This document shows positions 17,854 to 26,252 of a stretch of DNA of 64,000 nt, one piece after another. The position numbers and the translations under genes are program-made. This DNA is from an uncultured Clostridia bacterium. Lineage in GTDB: Bacteria > Bacillota > Clostridia > TANB77 > CAG-508. The notes under the pieces are model-generated. The model made no database searches, was not told the DNA's origin, and saw only the letters and a program-made list of their open reading frames with translations. Positions within the stretch are counted from its first letter, which is position 1, and every line of letters begins with the position of its first letter. The DNA is taken from the NCBI GenBank assembly GCA_934101145.1, contig CAKOPZ010000001.1, positions 62,001 through 126,000 of the forward strand. The letters run 5' to 3'.

Positions 17854-18231
17854 ATGGTTGAAGTTTTGGTAGGATTAGTTTCTGGTATAGTAGGAGGACT
17901 TGGAATGGGTGGAGGAACAGTTTTAATACTTCTTCTTTCACTTTTTTTCAATGTGGAGCAACATATTGCGCAATCTACAAATGTTATATTTTTTATTCCT
18001 ACTGCAATTGCAAGTATAATAGTGAATATAAAGAACAATAATGTAAATATTAAAAACAATATTTCTCTATGTTTATGGGGAATAATAGGAGCATTTTTAG
18101 GAGCAAATTTATCAATTGCAACAAATGTAAATGAGCTAAAAAAAATGTTTGGAGTTTTTTTATTATTGATTGCATTTTATCAAATGTATGGGTATATAAA
18201 AGAGAAAAAAAGACATAATAGTAATAAATAA
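17854..18231 (+). CDS. TauE/SafE (TSUP) permease, C-terminal half as a separate gene
   Basis: A 125-residue membrane protein repeating the TSUP signature (GLVSGIVGGLGMGGGTVLILL) with about four hydrophobic helices. It starts 10 bases after the first half-permease, with GTGAGG as ribosome site. The sequence does not look frameshifted: the upstream gene ends in a clean stop and this one has its own start. It is best read as a genuine two-gene TSUP transporter. Confidence 0.8.
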   Translation: MVEVLVGLVSGIVGGLGMGGGTVLILLLSLFFNVEQHIAQSTNVIFFIPTAIASIIVNIKNNNVNIKNNISLCLWGIIGAFLGANLSIATNVNELKKMFGVFLLLIAFYQMYGYIKEKKRHNSNK

Positions 18232-18252
18232 ACCAAAAAGGAGGAGAAAAAA

Positions 18253-18399
18253 TTGAATATGAAATTTGTTAGAGGCATGGTAGTTGGAAGCTTAATTTCT
18301 GCTGGAGTAGCATTGATGTGTACAGAAAAAATGCAACCAAATAGAAAAAAGATGGTGAAGATGGGGAAACAATTTGCAAGAAAAATGGGAATAATGTAA
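18253..18399 (+). CDS. Tiny membrane-associated protein, unknown
   Basis: A 48-residue frame with TTG start six bases after GGAGGAG (an ATG at 18259 is the alternative). The hydrophobic segment MVVGSLISAGVALM is followed by a basic, methionine-rich tail ending ARKMGIM. It resembles small YtxH-like membrane peptides in shape only. It is followed by a terminator and likely co-transcribed with the TSUP genes. Confidence 0.5.
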   Translation: MNMKFVRGMVVGSLISAGVALMCTEKMQPNRKKMVKMGKQFARKMGIM

Positions 18400-18400
18400 G

Positions 18401-18434
18401 AAAAAAGGAGCTTTTGTACTAGCTCCTTTTTCTC
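18401..18434. terminator. Bidirectional terminator
   Basis: AAAAAGGAGCT pairs with AGCTCCTTTTT. A and T runs on both sides suit termination of both the small peptide gene and the converging gene at 18452-18898. Confidence 0.85.
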
Positions 18435-18451
18435 AACTTATGCTATATTAA

Positions 18452-18898
18452 CTAACAAGATCTACCGCAGCAAGGTTTATCAGGTTTCTCATCAGGCTTT
18501 TCACAAGGTTTGTGATCTTCTTTACAATCTAATTTAATTCCTTTTAAGCACTTTGTATCACGTTCTACTTTTTTGCAAACTTTGCAGTGTTTTACATAGT
18601 CAACCCAAATTTCTATCTCATAGAATTTGTTTGCACAAAGTGGTCCGAAAACGAATTCACCATCTTTATCAGTGAAAGTATGAGATACAGGTCTTCTTTC
18701 TTCCTTGCCACATTCACATACAACTTCAACAAGTTTTACTACAGCATCACAAACTGGATCATGATAGCAATCTTTTACAACTCCATAAATAACAGATCTG
18801 TTGTCTTCAGGAAGTGTTATTTCTAAGTCAAATTGTTTTCCAGTAGCTAAAATACCATCAACATTTAGAACTGGACATACATTTTTTTCGTATTCCAT
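18452..18898 (-). CDS. Cysteine-rich protein with carboxypeptidase-regulatory-like (beta-sandwich) domain
   Basis: A 148-residue product. Residues about 35-110 look like a carboxypeptidase-regulatory-like or SdrD-type beta-sandwich (VIYGVVKDCYHDPVCDAVVKLVEV..., HTFTDKDGEFVFGPL). The protein has at least fourteen cysteines and a tail of KPDEKPDKPCCGRSC type. No signal peptide is visible, which together with cysteine cross-linking potential suggests a spore coat or exosporium component in a spore former; that is inference. The ATG has GGATTG upstream, a moderate ribosome site. Confidence 0.65.
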   Translation of the reverse strand: MEYEKNVCPVLNVDGILATGKQFDLEITLPEDNRSVIYGVVKDCYHDPVCDAVVKLVEVVCECGKEERRPVSHTFTDKDGEFVFGPLCANKFYEIEIWVDYVKHCKVCKKVERDTKCLKGIKLDCKEDHKPCEKPDEKPDKPCCGRSC

Positions 18899-19013
18899 AA
18901 ATTATCAATCCTTTCTTTTAGCACATTGCTTAATATATATTATTCAACAGGTAGCGAAATGTGAGATAGTATGTAGAAAAAAATTGTAAAATGTAAGAAT
19001 ATTTGTATAAAAA

Positions 19014-19043
19014 TTACACACAACGACTAAAATATGCTATAAT
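19014..19043 (+). promoter_or_regulatory. Probable metK promoter
   Basis: TTACAC (19014-19019) and TATAAT (19038-19043) are 18 bases apart. No SAM riboswitch is visible between here and the metK start. Confidence 0.5.
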
Positions 19044-19106
19044 GGAGTAATTCAAGATATAAATATTAAAAATAATAGAGATTGTAATGAAAGGAGCTAA
19101 GTATAT

Positions 19107-20219
19107 ATGAAAGATTATTTCTTTACATCAGAAAGTGTTACAGAAGGACATCCAGACAAGCTTTGTGACACAATATCAGATAGAATTTTAGATGAGTATT
19201 TAAAACAAGATGAAAATTCAAGGGTGGCAGTAGAAACATTTGCATCAAAAAATACAATAGTTATTGCAGGACAAGTTACCTCAAATGGAAATGTAGATAT
19301 AGAGAAAGTTGCAAGAGATGTCATAAAAAATGTTGGATATGATAATGAAGACACAGATATAGATTATAGAACTTGCAAAGTAGAAGTAAATATTACAAAA
19401 CAAAGTGCAGATATTGCTTTAGGAGTAGATGTTGGAGGAGCAGGAGATCAAGGTATAATGTTTGGATATGCATGTGATGAAACTAAAAATTATATGCCAT
19501 ATGCAATATACATGGCACATGAACTTGCTAAAAGATTGACTAAAGTACGAAAAGAAAATATAATTTCATATTTAAGACCAGATGGCAAAACACAAGTTAC
19601 TGTAGAATATGAAGATGATAAACCAAAAAGAATAGAAACTATTTTAATATCAACACAGCATAAAGCAGAAGTTGATATTGAAACATTAAAAAAGGATATT
19701 ATTGATAAAGTAATAAAAGTAGTTGTTCCAGATGAGATGATAGATGACAATACTAAAATATATATAAATCCAACAGGTAGATTTGTAATTGGTGGACCAT
19801 TAGGAGATACAGGACTTACAGGAAGAAAGATTATAGTAGACACATATGGTGGATATAGTAGACATGGAGGGGGAGCATTTTCTGGAAAAGATGCAAGTAA
19901 AGTAGATAGATCTGCAACATATATGCTAAGACATATTGCTAAAAATATTGTTGCAAATAAACTTGCAAGTAAATGTGAAATTGAAGTTTCATATGCAATT
20001 GGAATGAAAGAACCTTTATCAATTTGTGTAAATACATTTGGAACAGGAAAAATATCGGAAGATAAGATATGTGATATAATAAAAAATAATTTTGATTTAA
20101 CTCCAGATGGAATTATAAAATATTTAGACTTGAAAAAGCCAATATACTCAAACACAACAAATTATGGACACTTTGGAAAAGACGAACTTACGTGGGAAAG
20201 AATAATTAAGCTAAAATAA
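19107..20219 (+). CDS. metK: S-adenosylmethionine synthetase
   Basis: MetK makes S-adenosylmethionine from ATP and methionine. Conserved motifs are [15 protein letters not shown] at the N-terminus, the [12 protein letters not shown] loop, [26 protein letters not shown] and the [10 protein letters not shown] phosphate-binding segment. The length of 370 residues is a little short but complete. GAAAGGAG precedes the ATG. It appears monocistronic. Confidence 0.96.
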   Translation: MKDYFFTSESVTEGHPDKLCDTISDRILDEYLKQDENSRVAVETFASKNTIVIAGQVTSNGNVDIEKVARDVIKNVGYDNEDTDIDYRTCKVEVNITKQSADIALGVDVGGAGDQGIMFGYACDETKNYMPYAIYMAHELAKRLTKVRKENIISYLRPDGKTQVTVEYEDDKPKRIETILISTQHKAEVDIETLKKDIIDKVIKVVVPDEMIDDNTKIYINPTGRFVIGGPLGDTGLTGRKIIVDTYGGYSRHGGGAFSGKDASKVDRSATYMLRHIAKNIVANKLASKCEIEVSYAIGMKEPLSICVNTFGTGKISEDKICDIIKNNFDLTPDGIIKYLDLKKPIYSNTTNYGHFGKDELTWERIIKLK

Positions 20220-20234
20220 TAAATTTTTTGCATA

Positions 20235-20283
20235 AACTTCCATCTACAAGCATATAATTGGTACTAGCTTGTAGATGGAGGTT
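20235..20283 (+). promoter_or_regulatory. 17-bp hairpin that buries the ribosome site of the next gene
   Basis: Positions 20235-20251 and 20267-20283 form a 17-bp stem with one G-T pair. The 3' arm contains GGAGGTT, the ribosome site of the small gene starting at 20289, and is followed by a short T-rich run (ATTTT). It may act as the metK terminator, as a translational lock on the small gene, or both. Confidence 0.65.
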
Positions 20284-20288
20284 ATTTT

Positions 20289-20480
20289 ATGTTTTACGTA
20301 ATAAATAAATCAAAAATTTATTCTTATATTATTGCACTTAGTACTGTTGTAATATTATTTGTTATTGCAGGAGGAATAAATGATAACTCTACTTCGGCAA
20401 ATAATACAATAGAAACAAGTTCAAATAGTGTAAAAATTGTAAATAAAATAGAAAATAATAATTTGAATGAAAATGAATAA
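20289..20480 (+). CDS. Small single-span membrane or secreted protein
   Basis: A 63-residue product with a hydrophobic N-terminal segment (about residues 9-29, SKIYSYIIALSTVVILFVIAG) and a short polar, asparagine- and serine-rich tail. It starts six bases after GGAGGTT, which lies in the stem of the preceding hairpin. No family recognised. Confidence 0.5.
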   Translation: MFYVINKSKIYSYIIALSTVVILFVIAGGINDNSTSANNTIETSSNSVKIVNKIENNNLNENE

Positions 20481-20532
20481 ATAAAGGAAAAACAGGGATA
20501 ATATAACATATAAAATATAAGGAGAACATAAA

Positions 20533-21030
20533 ATGGCTTTTATTGGTATTGTAACAAACGAAAAAAATATACAGTATATGTTAACAAACCTTAAAAATAT
20601 TTTCGACAGGCAAAAGGTAATATTTATAAATGATAATAATATAGAACATTTACAAAATATAAAATTTGAAACAATAGCAATAGATGCTGAAATAAATAAT
20701 ATAATGCAATTAAAGAAACTTATATCAAATGCAAATTATTTAATACTTAATGCTGATATAGAAGTAAATGGATTTCTTTTAGAAGATATAAACCTAATGG
20801 CAATAACTTATGGATTTAAAGGAAAGGCTACAATTACAGTATCAAGTGTGTCAGAAAATAATATCATAATTTGTTTACAAAGAATTATGAAAACTGCTCA
20901 AAATGGCAAATATGAACCACAAGAAATAAATATAGAAATTAAGCAAAACGTAGATATTCATGGAATAATATGCACACACATAATCAAATTATTTTATGAA
21001 AAAAACAGAATTTTATGTGAAGAAAAATAA
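20533..21030 (+). CDS. Hypothetical protein, 165 residues
   Basis: A soluble alpha/beta-looking protein (MAFIGIVTNEKNIQYML..., FETIAIDAEIN, NYLILNADIEVNG). The alternation of short hydrophobic strands and helices suggests a Rossmann-like fold, but no motif allows naming it. AAGGAG precedes the ATG. A separate promoter for the following gene lies just downstream. Confidence 0.6.
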   Translation: MAFIGIVTNEKNIQYMLTNLKNIFDRQKVIFINDNNIEHLQNIKFETIAIDAEINNIMQLKKLISNANYLILNADIEVNGFLLEDINLMAITYGFKGKATITVSSVSENNIIICLQRIMKTAQNGKYEPQEINIEIKQNVDIHGIICTHIIKLFYEKNRILCEEK

Positions 21031-21068
21031 AAAAATTTACAAAAAATGATAAAAAATAACATTTTATG

Positions 21069-21097
21069 TAGACAAACCCAAAAAAAAGTAGTATAAT
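21069..21097 (+). promoter_or_regulatory. Sigma-A type promoter of the OB-fold gene
   Basis: TAGACA (21069-21074) and TATAAT (21092-21097) with a 17-base spacer, about 80 bases before the start codon at 21178. Confidence 0.65.
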
Positions 21098-21177
21098 AAG
21101 AACTATGATAAATAGTTTCGAATATATTTAAGACAAGATGAATAAAATTTATAAAGAAACAAATAGGGGAGGAAGCA

Positions 21178-21879
21178 ATGTTGAATACTAATTATTCAGA
21201 TAATAACCACATTACTTTAGTGGGAGAGGTAACAAGTGAGAAAAGATTTAGTCACGAAATATATGGAGAAAAATTCTATATATTTGATTTAAGTATACCA
21301 CGTTTAAGTGGTAACGCAGACCAAATTCCAATCACAATTTCAGAGAGATTATTACCAAATGGAGAATTACCAGCAGGAAGCAAAATTTCAGTAGAGGGAC
21401 AATTTAGATCATATAATTGTTATCAAGGAGAAAAAAATAGATTAATCCTTACTGTATTTGCAAAAGAAATTGAATTTATGGAGGATCAAGAAGCTCCAAT
21501 TCCAGTAGGCAAAGACATAACTACAAATGAAGTTATCTTAGATGGTTACATTTGTAAAAAACCAATTTACAGAAAAACACCTTTTGGAAGAGAGATTGCA
21601 GATGTATTACTTGCAGTTAATCGTTCATATAATAAATCAGATTATATTCCATGTATTGCATGGGGAAGAAATGCAAAATTCTGTGAAAGTGTACCAGTTG
21701 GTGCAGAACTAAGAGTAATAGGTAGAGTTCAATCAAGAGGATATGAGAAAAAACATGAAGATGGAACTATTGAAAAGAGAGTTGCATATGAAGTATCTGT
21801 TTCAAGTTTAGAAGTAATTGATAAAAATACAGACGAAAATGAAGAATCAGAAGAAGCAGAAAATAAAGAAGCTATCTAG
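21178..21879 (+). CDS. Single-stranded DNA-binding-like protein with two OB folds
   Basis: A 233-residue protein with two consecutive SSB-type OB-fold regions. The first is about residues 10-105 (ITLVGEVTSEKRFSHE...). The second is about 118-215 (VILDGYICKKPIYRKTPFGREIADVLLAVNR..., YIPCIAWGRNAKFCE, LRVIGRVQSRGY), which closely resembles canonical SSB. An acidic tail (EESEEAENKE) ends it. A conventional single-OB ssb lies separately at 40255, so this is a paralogue of unknown specialised role. GGGGAGGAAGC precedes the ATG. Confidence 0.8.
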   Translation: MLNTNYSDNNHITLVGEVTSEKRFSHEIYGEKFYIFDLSIPRLSGNADQIPITISERLLPNGELPAGSKISVEGQFRSYNCYQGEKNRLILTVFAKEIEFMEDQEAPIPVGKDITTNEVILDGYICKKPIYRKTPFGREIADVLLAVNRSYNKSDYIPCIAWGRNAKFCESVPVGAELRVIGRVQSRGYEKKHEDGTIEKRVAYEVSVSSLEVIDKNTDENEESEEAENKEAI

Positions 21880-21985
21880 TAAAAAAATATAGATTTGAAC
21901 TAAAGATAGAAAACATAAAAAATTCCTAAAAGATTAGGAGGCTTGTATGAGACAGGTCTTCTAATTTTTGTTATAGTATATAAAA

Positions 21986-22008
21986 AGAGTTCAATTGAAC
22001 TCTATTTT
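21986..22008. terminator. Palindromic terminator overlapping a stop codon
   Basis: GAGTTCAATTGAACTC is a perfect 16-base palindrome flanked by A and T runs on both strands. It overlaps the stop of the small minus-strand gene 22002-22142 and can serve both strands. Confidence 0.7.
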
Positions 22009-22142
22009 TTCTCTTCAGGAATAATAATATTTTCTTTTTTCTCTTTACGTGGTTTTTCCACTTCTATGTATTCAGATACAGGAGAAATGTCTAAATTTTT
22101 GCCATTTCCGTTTACAATTTTTATTTCTTTTTTTTCTTCCAT
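22002..22142 (-). CDS. Small charged protein, unknown
   Basis: A 46-residue frame on the minus strand, MEEKKEIKIVNGNGKNLDIS..., ending ENIIIPEEKK. It is hydrophilic and lysine/glutamate-rich, with a modest GGTTGGTG ribosome site. A terminator hairpin overlaps its stop codon. It fills the gap between the OB-fold gene and scpB. Function unknown. Confidence 0.45.
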   Translation of the reverse strand: MEEKKEIKIVNGNGKNLDISPVSEYIEVEKPRKEKKENIIIPEEKK

Positions 22143-22298
22143 AACAATACACCAACCTTATTTCAAATTAATTATATATTAACATACAAACAAGATAAAT
22201 ACAAGGTAAAATGGAATTTTTGGTTTACAATAGATAAAAATAATGATAAAATAGATATGCAAATTTTTGCTAAGCAAAAGAAAGGTAAGAAGTTAAAA

Positions 22299-22934
22299 AT
22301 GGATAAAAATAAAGGAATAATAGAGGCAATTTTATTTGCAGCTGGAAGAGATGTAAAAGTTAGTGAACTTATGTCTGCATTAGAGCTTGGCTCAGAAGAA
22401 ATAATTGGATTGGTTGAAAGCATGAAACAGGATTATGAGAATGAAAATAGAGGTATTCAAATAATTAATGTAGATGGCTCATACCAATTATGTACAAAAC
22501 AATCACTTTATGATTATATCTATCCTGTATTTGATAAAAGAAGTAAACCAAATTTATCACAAGCAGCAATGGAAACACTTTCTATTATTGCATATAATCC
22601 TAGAATTACAAGGGCAGAAATAGAGGCAATAAGAGGTGTAAATTCAGATGGAACAATATATAAACTTTTAGACTATCATTTAATAGAAGATAGTGGAAAA
22701 CTTGATGCACCTGGAAGACCTACAACATATTCTACTACAAAAGAATTTTTGAGAATGTTTGGAATTGAAAGTTTGGATAGTTTGCCAGATCTTCCAAGAT
22801 ATAAATTAGATGAAAATCAACAAATAGTTATAGATGATATTATTGAAGAGCAAGGAAAAGACATAGAGGTTCCATCACCCGAAAGGGAGGAGGAACAAGA
22901 AGAAATAGTAGAAATTGATGGAAAGGAAGAATAA
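22299..22934 (+). CDS. scpB: Segregation and condensation protein B
   Basis: ScpB is the winged-helix (kite) subunit of the SMC-ScpAB condensin. Visible are GIIEAILFAAGRDVKVSEL at the N-terminus and LSQAAMETLSIIAYNPRITRAEIEAIRGVNSDGTIYKLL in the second winged helix, followed by GRPTTYSTTKEFLRMFGI. An acidic C-terminal tail follows. The ATG at 22299 has AAAGG upstream. Its usual neighbour scpA is absent here; proS starts four bases after the stop. Confidence 0.93.
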   Translation: MDKNKGIIEAILFAAGRDVKVSELMSALELGSEEIIGLVESMKQDYENENRGIQIINVDGSYQLCTKQSLYDYIYPVFDKRSKPNLSQAAMETLSIIAYNPRITRAEIEAIRGVNSDGTIYKLLDYHLIEDSGKLDAPGRPTTYSTTKEFLRMFGIESLDSLPDLPRYKLDENQQIVIDDIIEEQGKDIEVPSPEREEEQEEIVEIDGKEE

Positions 22935-22938
22935 TATA

Positions 22939-24378
22939 ATGGGAAAAGAAAAAGAGTTTGTAAAAGAAATTACAAATATTGAAGATGATTTTGCAAAATG
23001 GTACACAGATATTGTGCTTAAAGCAGAACTTGCTGACTATACAGATGTAAAGGGATTTATTGCAATTCGTCCATATGGATATGCAATATGGGAAAATATA
23101 CAAAAATATGAGAATGAAAAATTTAAACAAAATGGAGTAAAGAATTTGTCAATGCCACTTCTTATTCCAGAGAGTTTGTTAAATAAAGAAAAAGATCATG
23201 TAGAAGGATTTGCGCCAGAAGTTGCATGGGTTACAATGGGTGGAGGATCAGAACTAGAAGAGAGACTTTGTATTCGTCCAACATCAGAGACAATATTTTC
23301 AACAATGTATTCAAAATGGCTAAGCTCATGGAGGGATTTACCATATGTATATAACCAATGGTGTAGTGTTTTAAGATGGGAGAAAGAAACAAGACCATTT
23401 TTACGTTCGAGAGAATTTTTATGGCAAGAAGGCCATACAATACATGAAACAGCTGAAGAAGCAAAAGAGCTTACATTAAAAATGCTTGATGTATATGCAG
23501 ATACAATTGAAAATTTACTTGCAATACCAGTCTTAAAAGGTAGAAAAACACCAACAGAGCAATTTGCAGGGGCAGAAGCTACATATACAGTAGAAACATT
23601 AATGCATGATGGAAGAGCTTTGCAGGCAGGTACATCGCATTATTTTGGACAGAACTTTACAAAACCATTTGATGTGAAATTCCAAAATAGAGAAGGAAAA
23701 GAAGAATATGCATATCAAACATCATGGGGAAGTAGTACAAGATTAATAGGTGCAGTTATTATGGCTCATGGAGATAACAGAGGTCTTAAACTACCACCAA
23801 GAGTAGCTCCAATTCAAGCTGTAATTGTTCCAGTTGCAATGCATAAAGATGGTGTTAAAGAAAAGGCAGAGGAACTATACAAAAAACTTTCAGAAAAATA
23901 TCGTATGGAAGTAGATGTTAGAGAGCAATATTCACCTGGATATAAATTTAATGATTGGGAAATGAAGGGTGTACCTGTTAGAATAGAGCTTGGACCACGT
24001 GACATAGAAGCTGGAAAATGCGTAGTTGTAAGACGTGATACAGCAGAGAAAATAGAAATTGGACTTAATGAAATTGAAGAAAAATTGTATGATATTTTAG
24101 AAGAAATACAACAAAATATGTACAATGAATGTGCAAAACGTGTTGTAGATAAAACAACTATTGCACATAATATGGATGAATTCCAATTAAACCTTGAAAA
24201 AAATCAAGGATACGTAAAAACAATGTGGTGCGGAAGTGCAGAGTGCGAAGAAAAAGTACATGAACTTACAGGTGCGAAATCAAGGTGTATACCATTTGAG
24301 CAAGAAAACCTAGGAGATACTTGTGTGTGTTGTGGAAAACCAGCAAGCACAATGGTTGTATGGGGTAGACAATATTAA
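22939..24378 (+). CDS. proS: Prolyl-tRNA synthetase, archaeal/eukaryotic-type
   Basis: A class II synthetase of 479 residues that lacks the large editing insertion of the E. coli-type enzyme. It carries the eukaryote/archaea-like C-terminal zinc domain ending CVCCGKPASTMVVWGRQY. Motif 2 (RWEKETRPFLRSREFLWQEGHT) and FAGAEATYTVETLMHDGRALQAGTSHYFGQNF are clear. The ATG at 22939 is preceded by GGAAAGGAAGA from the end of scpB. Many Clostridia carry this type. Confidence 0.95.
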   Translation: MGKEKEFVKEITNIEDDFAKWYTDIVLKAELADYTDVKGFIAIRPYGYAIWENIQKYENEKFKQNGVKNLSMPLLIPESLLNKEKDHVEGFAPEVAWVTMGGGSELEERLCIRPTSETIFSTMYSKWLSSWRDLPYVYNQWCSVLRWEKETRPFLRSREFLWQEGHTIHETAEEAKELTLKMLDVYADTIENLLAIPVLKGRKTPTEQFAGAEATYTVETLMHDGRALQAGTSHYFGQNFTKPFDVKFQNREGKEEYAYQTSWGSSTRLIGAVIMAHGDNRGLKLPPRVAPIQAVIVPVAMHKDGVKEKAEELYKKLSEKYRMEVDVREQYSPGYKFNDWEMKGVPVRIELGPRDIEAGKCVVVRRDTAEKIEIGLNEIEEKLYDILEEIQQNMYNECAKRVVDKTTIAHNMDEFQLNLEKNQGYVKTMWCGSAECEEKVHELTGAKSRCIPFEQENLGDTCVCCGKPASTMVVWGRQY

Positions 24379-24421
24379 AAAAAGGTAATGGAGTACGGTT
24401 GTACTCCATTACCTTTTTTTA
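24379..24421. terminator. Bidirectional terminator
   Basis: AAAAAAGGTAATGGAGTAC pairs with GTACTCCATTACCTTTTTT around GGTT. This long perfect stem ends proS and, on the other strand, the DUF4364 gene. Confidence 0.9.
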
Positions 24422-25087
24422 CATTTCATCATCAAATAAATTAATATTGCCATCTACAGGTCTATTATCTTGAATATTTGTATCATCATTTTTTTCTTCA
24501 TCTTGAATATTTGAAGATAAATCATCTGTATTTATTTCTGGGTTTAATTCTGCATAATTTGCGGTAAGTAGTTCTATCATTTTTGGGTATATTTGTATTG
24601 CATATGATTTCCAATTATCAACGATTTGTTTTGCTTGTTCACGTGAGCCGGCGAAGCTTTTTACCTCAAAAATAGTTTCATTTTTTTCTACAATTTTACA
24701 TGTGATATTATAATAATTTTCACTCTTTGGCGTGTATTCTGCAATGATTGAACTTTCATCACTTACTTCTTCCATTGCACCTTTTAAATTTGTATCAACT
24801 TGTAGTTTAATAATTCCTGGTAAAATATCTTCTGTAAGTTCAAGAGTTTCTCTACCTTTTTCAGTTATTTGATAAAGAGTGTTCTCTTCTTTTTGATAAT
24901 GCATAACATAGTCATTTGAAATTAAATCAAGCAAAAACTGTTGAAAATAAAAATAATTCATATCAACAACTGCAAGAACAATTTTATATAAATTATTGTT
25001 TGTTAAAGCTTCTTTTACACTATTTAAAATATATAAAATTAGAACTTTGTTTTCTGCAAGAGTTTCACTATCTGATGTAAGTTTCAA
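24419..25087 (-). CDS. DUF4364-family winged-helix protein
   Basis: A 222-residue protein typical of Clostridia. The first about 85 residues form a winged-helix-like region (LYKIVLAVVDMNYFYFQQFLLDLISNDYV..., YQITEKGRETLEL). The middle is beta-rich and the tail is acidic and asparagine/aspartate-rich. The start is TTG at 25087 with AGGAGTG upstream. DUF4364 members are presumed transcriptional regulators; the target is unknown. Confidence 0.75.
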   Translation of the reverse strand: MKLTSDSETLAENKVLILYILNSVKEALTNNNLYKIVLAVVDMNYFYFQQFLLDLISNDYVMHYQKEENTLYQITEKGRETLELTEDILPGIIKLQVDTNLKGAMEEVSDESSIIAEYTPKSENYYNITCKIVEKNETIFEVKSFAGSREQAKQIVDNWKSYAIQIYPKMIELLTANYAELNPEINTDDLSSNIQDEEKNDDTNIQDNRPVDGNINLFDDEM

Positions 25088-25468
25088 TATATATCACACT
25101 CCTATTTTTTAATCAGCAATATTATATCATGAAAATATATAAGTTACAAGATATGGTATTTATGGTAAGAAAAAAGACAGAAAACAATCTATCAAAATAG
25201 CTTGTCTGCTGCCTTTTTTTGCCTGTTTTATCACGTAATTTGCAAAAATAAATTTTGCGTGCTAATAATTACATGATAAAGTGTAAAATAAACAATTGCA
25301 ATATAACAAAATGTTATACTACAAATCCGGAGAAAACCGTCTGAACATAAAATATCATGTATAATGATAAATGTCAAGTACTTTTAAAAAAAATTTGAGG
25401 ATTTAAAATGCTTGTATTTTATATAATGTTATGGTATAAATTAATTAGATTGAATTAAGGGGAGAAAA
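25088..25468. other. Gene-free stretch with a long imperfect hairpin
   Basis: No convincing gene was found in these 381 bases. At 25227-25280 a long imperfect hairpin is visible: TTTATCACGTAATT pairs with AATTACATGATAAA (one mismatch), and inside it GCAAAAAT pairs with ATTTTGC. The region just before the J-protein gene is very AT-rich, with a TATAAT at about 25420, but I could not define a full promoter. Confidence 0.4.
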
Positions 25469-26150
25469 ATGAAAAATACTACTCTATATGAATTATTAGA
25501 AGTAAGTGAAAATGCTTCAAAGGAAATAATAGAAAAGGCATATAAAGTTTTAGCTAAAAAGTATCATCCAGATCTGCAAGAAGCACGGAAATAAAGCAAT
25601 GGCAGAAGATAAGATGAAACAAATTAATGAAGCATATAATATTTTAAGTGATGATGAAAAAAGGAAAAAATATGATGAAGAGTTAAAAGTAAAAAGAGAA
25701 CAAGAAAAAGAAAATTTACAAGAAAATTTTTCTCAAGGGCAAAGCAACAATGTGCACAAAGATGAAGACTACAATAATATATCTGAAGCTGAAAGAAGAT
25801 ATCGTGACATGCAAAGAAGGCGATATGAAGAAAATTTGAAAAAAGAGCAAATAAAAATGCAGGAGAAAATGCAAGAACAATATCAAAATGCATATTATAA
25901 TTATTTGAGAAGTCTTGGATATAAAATAAAAGAAAAATGGACATGGCAAAAAACAAAGAAATTATTGTTAATTATTACTGTTATGATAATTACACTTGTT
26001 GTACTTTGGTTAATACCAACAACACGAAATATTATGATAAATATATATAATAGCAATATTATAATAAAAATAATAGTTGATATTATATTAGGAATATTTA
26101 CAGCATTTTTTAAATCTATAGGAATATTTTTTAAAACATTATTTGCTTAA
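25469..26150 (+). CDS. Membrane-anchored J-domain protein, read through a +1 shift at CGG
   Basis: The J domain starts at ATG 25469 (AGGGGAGA upstream) with LYELLEVSENASKEIIEKAY and the HPD motif at about residues 35-37. Zero-frame translation stops two codons after CGG at 25586-25588. Skipping the C gives GGA and continues as GNKAMAEDKMKQINEAYNIL, exactly what a J domain should contain. The full product is about 226 residues: J domain, a long charged helical region, and two C-terminal membrane spans (about 172-190 and 203-225). Standard annotation would call this broken. I treat it as one gene because the same CGG break recurs in other genes of the window. Confidence 0.8.
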
Positions 26151-26167
26151 AGGTGTTAGATAAAAGA

Positions 26168-26206
26168 AAAAACTTTATGCAAAGTGCTTGTATAAAGTTT
26201 TTTTTA
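26168..26206 (+). terminator. Terminator after the J-protein gene
   Basis: AAAAAACTTTAT pairs with ATAAAGTTTTTT across a 12-base loop and continues into T residues. Confidence 0.8.
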
Positions 26207-26252
26207 TGGTATATAATTTAAATATAAATTTATATAAAGGAGTGTGCAAAAG

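Noticed and set aside
17499..18231. Split TSUP permease as another frameshifted gene
   Set aside because: There is no CGG at the junction, the first gene ends in a proper stop, and the second has its own start and ribosome site. The halves are separated by 10 bases.
18900..19106. SAM riboswitch upstream of metK
   Set aside because: No S-box conserved core or anti-terminator pair was seen; only an ordinary promoter is visible.
19490..20155. Long open frame (221 codons) on the minus strand inside metK
   Set aside because: It is antisense to the well-conserved metK gene, lacks a ribosome site, and shows the serine/isoleucine-rich composition typical of a shadow frame.
21943..22182. Plus-strand open frame of 79 codons before scpB
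   Set aside because: No usable ribosome site, and it overlaps the better supported minus-strand small gene 22002-22142 and its terminator.
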